Source of the DNA: Berkiella sp964502705
Lineage (GTDB): Bacteria > Pseudomonadota > Gammaproteobacteria > Berkiellales > Berkiellaceae
Assembly (NCBI GenBank): GCA_964502705.1
Contig: CAZCXZ010000001.1
Location: forward strand, 1-64,000
Reading direction: 5' to 3'
Length of the DNA: 64,000 nt
Shown here in pieces: positions 52,850 to 62,397 of this stretch (positions are counted from its first letter, which is position 1; each line of letters opens with the position of its first letter). A program made the translations under genes and the position numbers. Under the pieces are notes generated by a model, which searched no databases, was not told the DNA's origin, and was given only the letters and a program-made list of their open reading frames with translations.

Positions 52850-54030
52850 GATGTTGCCAACAATAGCCCTTTCTTGAAAATCAGGGCACCTTGTTCCGGT
52901 TTATCCATTTTTTCCAAAAGTGTTCCAAGTCTTGCATAGGTTTGCGGTCTTTGTTCAAGACTTAAACTCGCTTCATAGTAACGCTGCGCTTTGCCCCATA
53001 GTTGTTGGTTTTCACAGATCAAGCCAAGAGCAAACAGCAACCCGGGGCTTTGTGGGTGGCTCTTCAGCCAATGCTCCGCCTTACTTAACAATTTTTGAGG
53101 TTCAGGATATTGAATATGCCCGTAGAGCTCAATGACTTGTTCATTCCAATGAGCTTTGAGTGAATCACGAAGTACCACTTCGGCTTCGATAGGTGACGCT
53201 ACTTTCATTAATGCTTTCGCATATTCTAGCGCCAGTTCACTATCAACTTGCATGTGATGGGGTATTTTTTGCCATTGTATCATCAGATCTTCATATGAAG
53301 CGTCTGATTTGGATACAAACTGATTTCGAATAATATCTCTTTCTAAGCGTGCAATTTCCGATTTATCTAATATGGCAGCTTGTTTAATTTTTGGCATTAA
53401 CATCGATAGCGCTTGCCATTGTCTGGATTGCACATAGTTTTGCTGTAACAAGCGCAAAACTTGTGGATGATTTGGCACTTTAGCGTTTAACGCAAGCAAA
53501 GATGCAATAGATTGTTCGTACTGCCCCTTTTCTAATGCGAGCTCGGCTTGTGTAAGGCCTATGGCCGTTTCGGTATGTTCTTTTACTTCATCCACTTGTG
53601 CAAGATGAATATAATGATCGCGACGTTTGTTGTCGCCTTGTAGCTGCGCAGCCTTAGCTGCAAATAAGTAGCCTAACCACGGGTTATCACTCCCAGGAGC
53701 ACCTTTGGCTAACCATTTTTCTGCCTTGGAAAAATTTCCTTCAACGAAAGCAATAAACCCTTTATGCGTAAACTGCTTCGAACGGTTGATTCTAAAATGC
53801 TTTGACCATCTTCTGATATAACCGGGGGTATGAATAATACCTGCCAATAATATTCCTACATAATGGATCACAATTAAAACCACAGCCATCAATATAACCG
53901 CTAACCACAAGGGTATATCGACTCGCCATCCAGCAAAGGTGAGAACCATTAAACCAGGTGATTGTTCTACATTCAGCCCAATCCATACGGCAAACGCCAA
54001 TGCAGCAATCATGATCAGCAATCGAAACAT
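52837..54030 (-). CDS. hemY: HemY-like inner-membrane TPR protein
   Basis: A 397-residue protein with two N-terminal membrane helices (about 4-22 and 40-62, around the GWRVDIPLWLAV segment) followed by tetratricopeptide-like helical repeats to the end. Matches the HemY encoded at the end of hemCDXY operons, whose exact role in haem synthesis is unresolved. Separated from hemX by 14 nt. Confidence 0.92.
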   Translation of the reverse strand: MFRLLIMIAALAFAVWIGLNVEQSPGLMVLTFAGWRVDIPLWLAVILMAVVLIVIHYVGILLAGIIHTPGYIRRWSKHFRINRSKQFTHKGFIAFVEGNFSKAEKWLAKGAPGSDNPWLGYLFAAKAAQLQGDNKRRDHYIHLAQVDEVKEHTETAIGLTQAELALEKGQYEQSIASLLALNAKVPNHPQVLRLLQQNYVQSRQWQALSMLMPKIKQAAILDKSEIARLERDIIRNQFVSKSDASYEDLMIQWQKIPHHMQVDSELALEYAKALMKVASPIEAEVVLRDSLKAHWNEQVIELYGHIQYPEPQKLLSKAEHWLKSHPQSPGLLFALGLICENQQLWGKAQRYYEASLSLEQRPQTYARLGTLLEKMDKPEQGALIFKKGLLLATSWQQ

Positions 54031-54044
54031 TATTCTGGCCTGCC

Positions 54045-55439
54045 TTATCGAATATTGGAAAGCGCTTTAAGTGTCGCTGAGATATCCGCCAATGGGCTAT
54101 CTACGGGTTCCGTTTTTAATTGCACAATTCTCTCGAGCAATGTCTGTTGCGAGGGACTGTCAATAAAATAGGTTTTTGAGTAATTTTCAAGCTCATTTAA
54201 ACTGCTCAGATAAATATTACTTTCGCCTTGTAGTACTGCCCATTGCGCTTGTTGAGATACCATTTGCATAGTGCGTAGAACTTCAGCCTTATCTTGCACT
54301 GACAACGCATTTGGGATCGGATTATCTGTTTCCTTTGTCACGCGTATAAGACTCTTAAATTCATACCATGAACGCCATAGACCCTTTTTCCATGCAGGTA
54401 GTGACTCATCAATCGGGATATTTTGCTCTTTGTTCTCTTGTTTAAGTTCATTATCAAGTGACTTAAACGGTGTTTTTTCAATCAATGATTGCAATGCATT
54501 CAGCTGCTCCCATAGCACCTGCTTCTTAACACGAGGTTGCGTGCTAAGCTTAGCGATATCTTTTGCAATCGCTTCTTTAAGACCCCACAAAGCAGGATCA
54601 CCTAACATCGTAATTTTTTCTTCAGCAGCTTGCAGTTGCGTAATCGCTGTTGGAATATCACGCGCCACTCTTAGGCGTTCATTCGCCATAAAAATAAGAT
54701 AATTAACTTCAGATATCACCCAATTTTTGCTACCGCTTAAGGCAACTAATCTTTGCTGTGCATTCTGCAAGTCGGTTTTTAAAGCATTAAATGATTTTTG
54801 TTGTTCCTGACCTTCTTTTTGCAAAGAATCTATTTGAGCTAAAGATTGCTTGGCTTTGCCTAGAAAGGATTGCACTGAGGCTTGCTCATTCCGTGATTGG
54901 CTTTGAAGTTCGTTGATATTTTTTTGCGATAAATAAGTGTAAAAAACTAAAGCAGCAACGGCGACCATCGTCATCAAGCTTAAGAATAAAGCCATGTTGG
55001 AAGCTGCTGCACCATTGGATGTCGGTGGCGGAGGTGGTGGCGGCGTAGGCGGCATTTCATCACCACCTGAAGGAGGTCGTGGAGGTTCATCAAAGCCTGA
55101 TGAATAGGATGCAGATGCCGTGGGTCTATGACTTTCTTGCATGTGCATTGTCGCCTGGGGCTGTTCTGATCGAATAGGTCCCTTCGGCGTTATCTCCTCT
55201 GGAATACCTGAATGTAAACGACTTTTAGGGGGCGCATTTGAGGCAGCTTGAACAGCTGCCTTTGCAGGGTTTCCAGCACTATCGATAGGACTGCTCACCA
55301 CTTTAACCGGTGTGCTTGGCAAAATTTCAGGAGGGATATCGCCGCTTTTTTTAGACTCTGTGGCGTAAGTCACCACCATCTTGCGAGGTGGCAGGTCTTT
55401 TTTATCCTTCTGTGAACCATCATCCTTCATATCAGACAT
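54045..55439 (-). CDS. hemX: HemX-like membrane protein
   Basis: A 464-residue bitopic protein: a long, Pro-rich cytoplasmic N-terminus (about 1-145, including a run of eight prolines), one membrane helix (about 148-168), a coiled coil and a helical periplasmic domain. This is the HemX layout, although in E. coli HemX the N-terminal part is shorter. In the hem operon between the barrel protein and hemY. Confidence 0.88.
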   Translation of the reverse strand: MSDMKDDGSQKDKKDLPPRKMVVTYATESKKSGDIPPEILPSTPVKVVSSPIDSAGNPAKAAVQAASNAPPKSRLHSGIPEEITPKGPIRSEQPQATMHMQESHRPTASASYSSGFDEPPRPPSGGDEMPPTPPPPPPPTSNGAAASNMALFLSLMTMVAVAALVFYTYLSQKNINELQSQSRNEQASVQSFLGKAKQSLAQIDSLQKEGQEQQKSFNALKTDLQNAQQRLVALSGSKNWVISEVNYLIFMANERLRVARDIPTAITQLQAAEEKITMLGDPALWGLKEAIAKDIAKLSTQPRVKKQVLWEQLNALQSLIEKTPFKSLDNELKQENKEQNIPIDESLPAWKKGLWRSWYEFKSLIRVTKETDNPIPNALSVQDKAEVLRTMQMVSQQAQWAVLQGESNIYLSSLNELENYSKTYFIDSPSQQTLLERIVQLKTEPVDSPLADISATLKALSNIR

Positions 55440-55462
55440 GCTTGCTCTCTTTTCTTAGAAAT

Positions 55463-56203
55463 TTAGGCCATCTGCAAAAAGAAGCCCAAGCCAATGGTAT
55501 GAGAATTTTTTGGGTAAACCGTATAATTGTTTGGCAAAATATTCGGGTTTAAAACGCCATTGTTATCAATGCCCACCGGGATCGTTGCTTCCAGTTGCGA
55601 AGTATTTTCCCACATCCATTGTAAACGCGTACCAAAGTGTTCTGAAATCATATGTCGAACGCCAAGGCCAAATCGAAGCACTGCTCTGCTATCGGTTTCC
55701 CACATCGTAGGTCGATGCGCAGGTGTTCCGTCTGGGCTTTGTATCATGGCTGTTTCAAGTTTCATTTTTAACCAAGCAACACCTAATGTGCCTGTAATTT
55801 CAGTGCTCGCCAATACTGGCCAGAAAGCGAGCAAATTAATATGCCAACCATCCATGGCTGCATCAGAAATATATAATTGATCGCCTAAACCTAAATTCCC
55901 CGTAAACCCAAGCACCGTTTGTGATTGGTTATAAAATTGATTTTTAGTTTGGCGATACATATGTTCGTATCCACCTTCGATACCTAGATATTTATGCATG
56001 TAGGTTCCAAGGTAAAAATTCGTATCTGGGTAATCATTACGGAAATGTTCACGACCAAAACTGGGCTCAAAAGAAATGTTGCGCAGATTGGCATCAACCC
56101 CTACGTAGGGTTTGAATTCCCATTGATCCCAAATGGTCGCATGTGCGGCCGTTGTAAGCATAAAAGCCATAAAACCAATTGCAATTTTTGATACTCTTTC
56201 CAT
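55463..56203 (-). CDS. Outer-membrane beta-barrel protein within the hem operon
   Basis: A 246-residue protein with a signal peptide (ending TAAHA, about residue 22) and alternating strand patterns typical of an OmpA/OmpW-like small barrel, ending in a strand with LGFFLQMA. It begins YVGVDANLRN. It lies between hemD and hemX, on the same strand, spaced by 23-28 nt. No named family is certain; it could be a porin-like or adhesin-like surface protein. Confidence 0.75.
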   Translation of the reverse strand: MERVSKIAIGFMAFMLTTAAHATIWDQWEFKPYVGVDANLRNISFEPSFGREHFRNDYPDTNFYLGTYMHKYLGIEGGYEHMYRQTKNQFYNQSQTVLGFTGNLGLGDQLYISDAAMDGWHINLLAFWPVLASTEITGTLGVAWLKMKLETAMIQSPDGTPAHRPTMWETDSRAVLRFGLGVRHMISEHFGTRLQWMWENTSQLEATIPVGIDNNGVLNPNILPNNYTVYPKNSHTIGLGFFLQMA

Positions 56204-56231
56204 GAGTTCCTCTTGGTAATCGTAATGACCC

Positions 56232-57023
56232 TCATGTCATAGTATGACAAAATTGCGTAACGTGCAGCAATGTTGCGCAAAGTTGTTCTTGGTGGGCCCC
56301 TTTTGCCACAAAAATATGTTGGATTTCCCACTTTATTGCTGCTTGTGCGATGCGTTCACCGACAACGATAAAGGCTTGCTGACGAAGCCATGCTAAGTAT
56401 TCTGCTGGCACACTATTCAAGAAATGGTCTAGGCTATTCAGACTGGTTGCAATAAAGCAAAAAGGTTTACCAAACAAAACCCAGCTGCTTAACATCGGCT
56501 CTAAAGCCAATGAGGGTCTTAGCTGCTGATAAACTTTTACCCAATGGATCAGGGCGCCACGTTTAGCTAGTGTTTCAGCCAAAACCTCTCGCCCACCCAA
56601 ACCGGCAAGCAACACAACATTTTTGTTAGCAATCTCATTCGTTTGCAAAAATGAATTTGTCAGCAATGCTTCACTATCCGAACCCGGTAAAGGTGTAAAA
56701 AAAACTGACACGCCATTTGCTTTTAACAAGTTCGTTGTCGCCTGCCCGATTGTCACGACTTTTGCCTTGGTGCTCTTTAGGGCATCAAGAACGGGCAACG
56801 GCGCGCATAAAATTGCATTTTGACTAGAAACAATAATCACATCGGCTTCATGAAGATGATGGCACCATTGTTCAACGCTTTGGGGAGATGGCGTGATGGG
56901 TGTAATGGTGAGGGTCGGCAAACTGATTGCCTCATAACCCAACTGTGAAATGGCATGTAACAGCGGCTGTGCTTGATGTAAGGGGCGCATCACTACGACA
57001 TGCCATGCGTTTACTTCACTCAC
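56232..57023 (-). CDS. hemD: Uroporphyrinogen-III synthase
   Basis: Closes and inverts ring D of hydroxymethylbilane. 263 residues, a poorly conserved family; supported by VVVMRPLHQAQPLLHAISQLG, ADVIIVSSQNA and ATTNLLKANGV and by position after hemC. The GTG at 57023 is preferred because AAGGAAG lies 5 nt upstream and it starts one base after the hemC stop; an in-frame ATG at 57050 would overlap hemC. Confidence 0.9.
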   Translation of the reverse strand: MSEVNAWHVVVMRPLHQAQPLLHAISQLGYEAISLPTLTITPITPSPQSVEQWCHHLHEADVIIVSSQNAILCAPLPVLDALKSTKAKVVTIGQATTNLLKANGVSVFFTPLPGSDSEALLTNSFLQTNEIANKNVVLLAGLGGREVLAETLAKRGALIHWVKVYQQLRPSLALEPMLSSWVLFGKPFCFIATSLNSLDHFLNSVPAEYLAWLRQQAFIVVGERIAQAAIKWEIQHIFVAKGAHQEQLCATLLHVTQFCHTMT

Positions 57024-57024
57024 C

Positions 57025-57960
57025 TTAACTTCCTTGGTGCAAAATATCATCGATCAAAGCTTTTGCACCTTGATCCAATAACAATTGCGCCACATGTTCG
57101 CCGAGTATGACTGCGTTTTCTATGGAATCTGTTGCTTGCGCATGGAGAATGTCATCTTGCAAAGGATGTCCGACCTTACCTGTTAGCAAAAGCCTTTGCT
57201 GTTCTAAAATAGCAAAACCCGCAACAGGCACTTGGCAATTACCGCCTAATTTCGCATTCATTGCGCGCTCTGCGGTAATGCATGCTCGTGTTGCTTGGTC
57301 TTCTAATGTTGAGACCAGTGACATGGCACGTTCATCGGATAAGCGACATTCAATGGCTAAAGCGCCTTGCCCAACCGCAGGCAATACTTGTTCCGCAGTA
57401 AATATATGTTTTGCATGTTGCAACAGATCTAAACGTTTTAAACCAGAAGCGGCTAATATGATGGCATCCCACTCACCTTCCATACACTTGCGCAAACGCG
57501 TATCAACATTCCCGCGCAACGGAAGATATTGGAGATCCGATCGAACATGACGTAATTGAACCGTGCGACGCAAACTCGAGGTTCCAATTTTGCTGCCAGC
57601 GGGTAACGTTTCTAATGTAAAACCTTGTGGACAAATCCATGCATCAAAGGGATTTTCACGCTTGCAAATCGCGGCTAACCCTAAACCTTCTGGAAATTGT
57701 GCAGGCAAATCTTTCAAAGAATGGACTGCGATATCAGCCTCATCCGCTAATAAAGCATTTTCTAATTCTTTAACAAATAATCCTTTGCCGCCGATTTTTT
57801 GCAAAGGCGTATCTAGCCACAAATCCCCTTTGGTTTTGATGCCAATAATGTCAACGCTAATATCAGGATGATGCGCCATTAATTGAGCACGAATGTGCTC
57901 TGCTTGCCACATTGCTAAACGGCTGGTGCGGGTCACAATTCTAAGGGGTTTTGCACTCAT
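57025..57960 (-). CDS. hemC: Hydroxymethylbilane synthase (porphobilinogen deaminase)
   Basis: Polymerises four porphobilinogens. 311 residues with IVTRTSRLAMWQAEHI, KGLFVKELE, HSLKDLP, GTSSLRR and the dipyrromethane-cofactor cysteine in LGGNCQVPV. First of the haem genes downstream of algR, an order shared with Pseudomonas. Confidence 0.97.
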   Translation of the reverse strand: MSAKPLRIVTRTSRLAMWQAEHIRAQLMAHHPDISVDIIGIKTKGDLWLDTPLQKIGGKGLFVKELENALLADEADIAVHSLKDLPAQFPEGLGLAAICKRENPFDAWICPQGFTLETLPAGSKIGTSSLRRTVQLRHVRSDLQYLPLRGNVDTRLRKCMEGEWDAIILAASGLKRLDLLQHAKHIFTAEQVLPAVGQGALAIECRLSDERAMSLVSTLEDQATRACITAERAMNAKLGGNCQVPVAGFAILEQQRLLLTGKVGHPLQDDILHAQATDSIENAVILGEHVAQLLLDQGAKALIDDILHQGS

Positions 57961-58023
57961 TTAATACCATTAATCGGAATAAAAATGAGCATGGTACGCG
58001 TTTTAGTAAGGAAAAGAAACCTG

Positions 58024-58758
58024 TTAACCGCTCATGATCTGTCGCACATTTGCCACATGGCGGCGGCTCACATCCAAGGTTTCAGCAATGCCTCTTAGTC
58101 GAATACAAGGCTGGCCACTCGAATTTTTTTCGAGCGCTTGAATATGCTCCATGGCGACTAAACAGTTACGATGCACGCGTAAGAAACGTTCACCAAATTC
58201 TGTTTCTAACTCTTTAAGGGTGTCTTCAATTAAAACTTCACCCTCTTTGTGTCGCACCGTGACGTATTTATGCTCGGCACGAAAATAATAAATTTCACCA
58301 ATCGGAACGAGAACAATGCCGCGTCTAGTACGCGAACTAATATGCGTGCGCGCTTTGGGCGAGCCATCTTCTTTTCGGTTTAATGACTTCCATTGAACTT
58401 TGTTAGGTTTCAAGGCTTTTTGAAGCGCTTCACTTAAGCGATCGGGACGCACAGGCTTTAAGAGGTAATCCACCGCATGCACTTTAAAAGCCTCTAGTGC
58501 ATATTCATCGTAAGCGGTCGTAAAAATAACGGCAGGAGGCTCATCCATGCCCACAAGATGGCGCGCAACTTCAAGACCATCAATTCCTGGCATACGAATA
58601 TCTAGCAACACCACATCAGGATGGAGTGCTTCAATTTTTTGCAAGGCTTCCTGACCATTTGCGGCCTCGCCTAGCACTTCATGCTCGTTTTGCTCTAACA
58701 AGATCCGCTTGATACGGTCTCTGGCTAAGCTTTCATCATCGACGATTAATATTCGCAT
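58024..58758 (-). CDS. algR: LytTR-family response regulator (AlgR type)
   Basis: A 244-residue regulator: receiver domain (about 1-120, phospho-acceptor Asp in VVLLDIRMPG) and a C-terminal LytTR DNA-binding domain (about 140-240, RFLRVHRNCLVAMEHI). Downstream of the paired kinase and directly upstream of hemC, exactly the fimS-algR-hemC arrangement of Pseudomonas, where AlgR controls type IV pili and virulence. Confidence 0.92.
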   Translation of the reverse strand: MRILIVDDESLARDRIKRILLEQNEHEVLGEAANGQEALQKIEALHPDVVLLDIRMPGIDGLEVARHLVGMDEPPAVIFTTAYDEYALEAFKVHAVDYLLKPVRPDRLSEALQKALKPNKVQWKSLNRKEDGSPKARTHISSRTRRGIVLVPIGEIYYFRAEHKYVTVRHKEGEVLIEDTLKELETEFGERFLRVHRNCLVAMEHIQALEKNSSGQPCIRLRGIAETLDVSRRHVANVRQIMSG

Positions 58759-58799
58759 AGGATTGCCTCAATCCTTTTACCTATGTTTAGATCTATCGG

Positions 58800-59870
58800 T
58801 CACATTCCACTTTTTAGATAGGGGAACATCACTGTGACTTCATACTGTTCTGGCAACTTATTTATCTTTATCTTAGCATGACTGCCGAACAATAAGTTGA
58901 GTCTGTGTCCTATATTGACCATCGCAATCCTATTACCCTGTGGTGCGCGCGGTTTTGTTTCAGCCGGAATAGGGTTAGAAAGATGTATACAAACCATATT
59001 TCCTTGCATCTCCCCGCGTATTTTGATGGTCCCCCCCTGTTCCAAAGGTTGAATACCATGGTAAATCGCATTTTCCACTAACGGCTGTAACGTTAACATC
59101 GGGATAGCAGCATCTTCGGGTACTTGCGTAAGATCAGCATCAATCGTCAGCCTATCATCCAATCGAAGACCTTCGATGCGCAAATAGTTGCGACACAAGT
59201 TCCATTCTTCTGAAAGCGGTATCATGGCGCCGGTATGTAACGTTGCTCGAAAGAGCTCAGACAAATCTTCCACTGCCTGTTCAGCCGCTTGAGGCTGTGA
59301 ATGGATAAGGCTGGCAATGATATTCATGCTGTTAAATAAGAAATGGGGTCTAATTCGCGCTTGAAGCGCCTCCACACGAGCCTGACTTTCTAACTCGATA
59401 CGTCGTTTCCATTGATGCTGGATATAAAAATACCGCAACGCAACGAAAGTCATGATAGCGCTGATCATGACGCAACGGGATACAAACTGACTAATCGTTT
59501 CAGGATTTGAGCCCCATTGATAATTAATTTTTATCAATAAGTATTGGCCCGCACCGGCAATACAACCCGTAACTAAAACCACAAGTAAGTAGGCGCTAAT
59601 CGCCGCCCATACTAACGACAGCTTCGCTAAAAATTTTCTCGCGGTACATAATACGCCAGCGCTGGCAAAGGCTATCCATTGCACAAAAACGGATAGTAGT
59701 CCCAGTTCATCCCAAGATTCATAAAGGATGTCGCCTGTTGCTAATATTAGCACTAAAGCTACCAACTCTGCACCAATGCAGAGTATAAAGATCGTTTTTA
59801 CCGCACAAAAGTTCGGTAGGAAAAAATCTTCTTCTTCAGCGGATGTTTGGGTCTGTTTATTCTGTTCCAT
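58800..59870 (-). CDS. algZ: LytS/AlgZ-type sensor histidine kinase
   Basis: A 356-residue kinase of the His_kinase (PF06580) family. Four to five membrane helices (about 25-160), the phospho-acceptor region RPHFLFNSMN, the N-box LVENAIYHGI and a C-terminal ATPase part. No separate periplasmic sensor is visible. Forms a pair with the AlgR-type regulator 41 bp downstream. AlgZ (FimS) kinases in Pseudomonas have diverged ATP-binding boxes; here a standard N-box is present. Confidence 0.9.
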   Translation of the reverse strand: MEQNKQTQTSAEEEDFFLPNFCAVKTIFILCIGAELVALVLILATGDILYESWDELGLLSVFVQWIAFASAGVLCTARKFLAKLSLVWAAISAYLLVVLVTGCIAGAGQYLLIKINYQWGSNPETISQFVSRCVMISAIMTFVALRYFYIQHQWKRRIELESQARVEALQARIRPHFLFNSMNIIASLIHSQPQAAEQAVEDLSELFRATLHTGAMIPLSEEWNLCRNYLRIEGLRLDDRLTIDADLTQVPEDAAIPMLTLQPLVENAIYHGIQPLEQGGTIKIRGEMQGNMVCIHLSNPIPAETKPRAPQGNRIAMVNIGHRLNLLFGSHAKIKINKLPEQYEVTVMFPYLKSGM

Positions 59871-59876
59871 ATTTAC

Positions 59877-60548
59877 TTAGTTTAGGGCATTTTTGATCCA
59901 TACCCCAATATCGTGCAGTTCCGACAAACTAACGGTATGGGCCATGGGATAACTATGCCAATCGACTTCAAAGCCTGCCGCCTGCAAATGCGTGCAAGAT
60001 TGCTGTCCTATCCAGTAAGAAACCACGGTATCCATAAACCCATGCGCCATAAATAATGGAATGCGTGAATTAACTGAATGCATTTCCTTAGCCAAGAGTT
60101 CTTGTAAGGGCAGGTAAGCAGATAAAACCATCACGCCTGCGAGCGGTCGTGGATACCGTAAGGCAGTGTGCAGCGCCAGTGCGCCGCCTTGAGAAAATCC
60201 AGCTAAAATAATTCGTTCACTTTTAATACCAGATTGTATTTGAGCTTCTATGAGTGCCTTAATCGCTCCTTCGGATTTTCTAATACCCTTTTCATCTTGT
60301 ACTGCACGCAGATCTATCGCTCCAATGTCATACCATGCTGGCATCACCATTCCGCCATTCATGGTAATCGGCATCGTTGGCGCATGCGGAAAAATAAAAC
60401 GTATCTGATGCTCACGAGGCAGCCCTAGACTCGGAACCACATCGACAAAATCATGCCCATCCGCACCCAAACCGTGTAACCAAATAACACAAGCATCGGC
60501 TTTATTCTTGGGTTCGATTATCTCTGCATCTAATAATGCCTCTGTCAT
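59877..60548 (-). CDS. Carboxylesterase/phospholipase (alpha/beta hydrolase)
   Basis: A 223-residue serine esterase of the phospholipase/carboxylesterase family. Oxyanion region WLHGLGADGHDF, nucleophile GFSQGG, acid Asp in HGFMDTVV and His in PMAHTVS. Cytosolic. Seven bases separate it from the kinase gene. Related to bacterial EstB/YpfH and eukaryotic acyl-protein thioesterases. Confidence 0.92.
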   Translation of the reverse strand: MTEALLDAEIIEPKNKADACVIWLHGLGADGHDFVDVVPSLGLPREHQIRFIFPHAPTMPITMNGGMVMPAWYDIGAIDLRAVQDEKGIRKSEGAIKALIEAQIQSGIKSERIILAGFSQGGALALHTALRYPRPLAGVMVLSAYLPLQELLAKEMHSVNSRIPLFMAHGFMDTVVSYWIGQQSCTHLQAAGFEVDWHSYPMAHTVSLSELHDIGVWIKNALN

Positions 60549-60557
60549 GAGGTTCTC

Positions 60558-60878
60558 CTAAGTAGTCAACTTGTTTACATCTAATGTTAATCCTGCCTGC
60601 TTGGCACAGTCTGCGATGACTTGTGCCAACGTAGCTTGTTGCTTGGTAACCCATCTTCCTTGTTGCAACTGGAAGTGATATGCCCCTTGCTTGGATGCCA
60701 ACCATACTTCTTGCAATACAGCCTGTCGCGACAGAATCAAACAGTCCCCTTGCAGGAACGTTATGGTTAAAATGCCTTCTTGTGAATCAAAGTCGATGTC
60801 TTGATCACTCTCTTCTAGCCACGCTTCAATTTTTAAAAAGAGTGTATCGACGGTTTGATGATAAAGTTGTTCATTCAT
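60558..60878 (-). CDS. cyaY: Frataxin homologue CyaY
   Basis: Iron-binding regulator of iron-sulfur cluster assembly, 106 residues. N-terminal acidic helix (HQTVDTLFLKIEAWLEES), GILTITF, the conserved QEVWLASKQGAYHF segment. Divergent from lptM-lysA, a neighbourhood conserved in E. coli. Confidence 0.95.
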   Translation of the reverse strand: MNEQLYHQTVDTLFLKIEAWLEESDQDIDFDSQEGILTITFLQGDCLILSRQAVLQEVWLASKQGAYHFQLQQGRWVTKQQATLAQVIADCAKQAGLTLDVNKLTT

Positions 60879-60978
60879 AAAGCGCGAATCCGTTAGACAG
60901 CGTTAGAGGCGCACATTATAAGCCAGCACACTCTTAATGTCGCTCCATCAACGAAAGTAAGATGTAAAACTTTCTAAC

Positions 60979-61006
60979 TTGCGAGAGAATGGCTTTTTTT
61001 TATAAC
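60979..61006 (+). promoter_or_regulatory. Promoter for lptM-lysA
   Basis: TTGCGA and TATAAC separated by 16 nt, with a run of eight T residues in the spacer, about 20 nt before the lptM start. Confidence 0.45.
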
Positions 61007-61025
61007 ATACTAGGAGCTTCTATCC

Positions 61026-61166
61026 ATGAATAAACCAGATACTCGACTTGCTATTATTGGATTTTTATTAAGTTGCCTCTGCTTGACCCTGCTAAGCGGC
61101 TGCGGCCAAACAGGGCCTCTTTATTTACCACAACCAGAGAAGACTCTGAACGATGAATCACTTTGA
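61026..61166 (+). CDS. lptM: LPS-assembly lipoprotein LptM (YifL)
   Basis: A 46-residue lipoprotein, too short for routine ORF calling. A hydrophobic signal (about 8-24) leads to the lipobox LLSGC, giving mature CGQTGPLYLPQPE, the exact LptM hallmark. In E. coli it assists maturation of the LptDE outer-membrane complex. AGGAG lies 10 nt upstream. Its 3' end overlaps lysA by 14 nt in another frame. Position between cyaY and lysA/dapF matches E. coli. Confidence 0.93.
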   Translation: MNKPDTRLAIIGFLLSCLCLTLLSGCGQTGPLYLPQPEKTLNDESL

Positions 61167-62397
61167 ATACCGCAAGGGCGAACTTTATGCAGAAGATGTA
61201 CCTGTTAGGCACATTGTTGTTGCAACCGACACGCCATGTTATATCTATTCACAGTCTGCGCTGCATAGCGCATGGCAGAGTTTTGCTGATGCTTTGAAAG
61301 ATTACCCACACAAAGTCTGTTATGCCGTGAAAGCCAACAGCAATTTAGCGGTGCTTAATACACTTGCCAATGTTGGTGCGGGTTTTGATATTGTCTCAGG
61401 TGGGGAATTAGCGCGCGTCAATGCAGCCGGCGGCGATCCAAAGCAAGTGGTATTTTCTGGTGTTGGCAAATCAGCGGCTGAAATGAAAGAAGCGCTGTTG
61501 CAAAATATCTATTGCTTTAACGTGGAGTCTGAAGCCGAGCTACTGCTGCTAAACGACGTTGCAAAACAATGCAATAAAAAGGCACCAATGGCTTTGCGCG
61601 TAAACCCCAATATCGATGCCATGAGCCATCCCTATATTTCTACTGGACTCAAAGAAAGTAAATTCGGTATCAATATTGAAGAGGCGTTATTGCTTTATCA
61701 AAAAGCACAAACCTTATCGCATGTCACAATAAAAGGCATGGCTTGCCATATTGGTTCGCAGCTCACTCAGCTATCGCCGTTTATTGAAGCATTACAGCGA
61801 TTACTTGAACTGAATAAATCCCTGCTTAATGCGGGAATTCAGCTTACCCACATCGACGTGGGTGGGGGCTTGGGTGTTCGCTATGAGAACGAAACACCTC
61901 CCAGCCCAATTGAATATGCTCATGCATTAGTCTCTTTATTAAAAGATTCGGGGTTGTTATTAATCATTGAACCGGGCCGTGCTATTGCCGCTAAAGCCGG
62001 CATCTTAGTCACCGAAGTGCTTTATCTTAAAAAATCCGATGCGAAAAATTTCTGCATTGTAGACTGCGCCATGAATGACTTCATGCGCCCCGCACTCTAT
62101 GACGCTTGGCAGGCAATATCACCCGTTCTTGAAACTTCCGAAGAAAAGGCAACGCTGTACGACATCGTCGGCCCCGTGTGCGAAAGTGGTGACTTCTTAG
62201 GTAAAAACCGCTCTCTTTGTGTAAAGCAGCATGATTTACTTGCTATCCATGATGCGGGCGCTTACGGATTTGTCATGAGTTCAAACTATAATTCAAGGCC
62301 AAGAGTGGCCGAGGTGATGGTCAAAGCTGCCAACTTCAAGATTGTTCGTCCTAAAGAAGAACGGGAAGCATTATGGGCAAAGGAAGTGATATGGTAG
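61153..62397 (+). CDS. lysA: Diaminopimelate decarboxylase
   Basis: PLP enzyme for the last step of lysine synthesis. 414 residues: PLP lysine in CYAVKANSNLAVL, HIGSQ, GGGLGVRY, EPGRAI and CESGDFLG near the C-terminus. Paired with dapF downstream, so meso-diaminopimelate is made and used here. Confidence 0.97.
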   Translation: MNHFEYRKGELYAEDVPVRHIVVATDTPCYIYSQSALHSAWQSFADALKDYPHKVCYAVKANSNLAVLNTLANVGAGFDIVSGGELARVNAAGGDPKQVVFSGVGKSAAEMKEALLQNIYCFNVESEAELLLLNDVAKQCNKKAPMALRVNPNIDAMSHPYISTGLKESKFGINIEEALLLYQKAQTLSHVTIKGMACHIGSQLTQLSPFIEALQRLLELNKSLLNAGIQLTHIDVGGGLGVRYENETPPSPIEYAHALVSLLKDSGLLLIIEPGRAIAAKAGILVTEVLYLKKSDAKNFCIVDCAMNDFMRPALYDAWQAISPVLETSEEKATLYDIVGPVCESGDFLGKNRSLCVKQHDLLAIHDAGAYGFVMSSNYNSRPRVAEVMVKAANFKIVRPKEEREALWAKEVIW

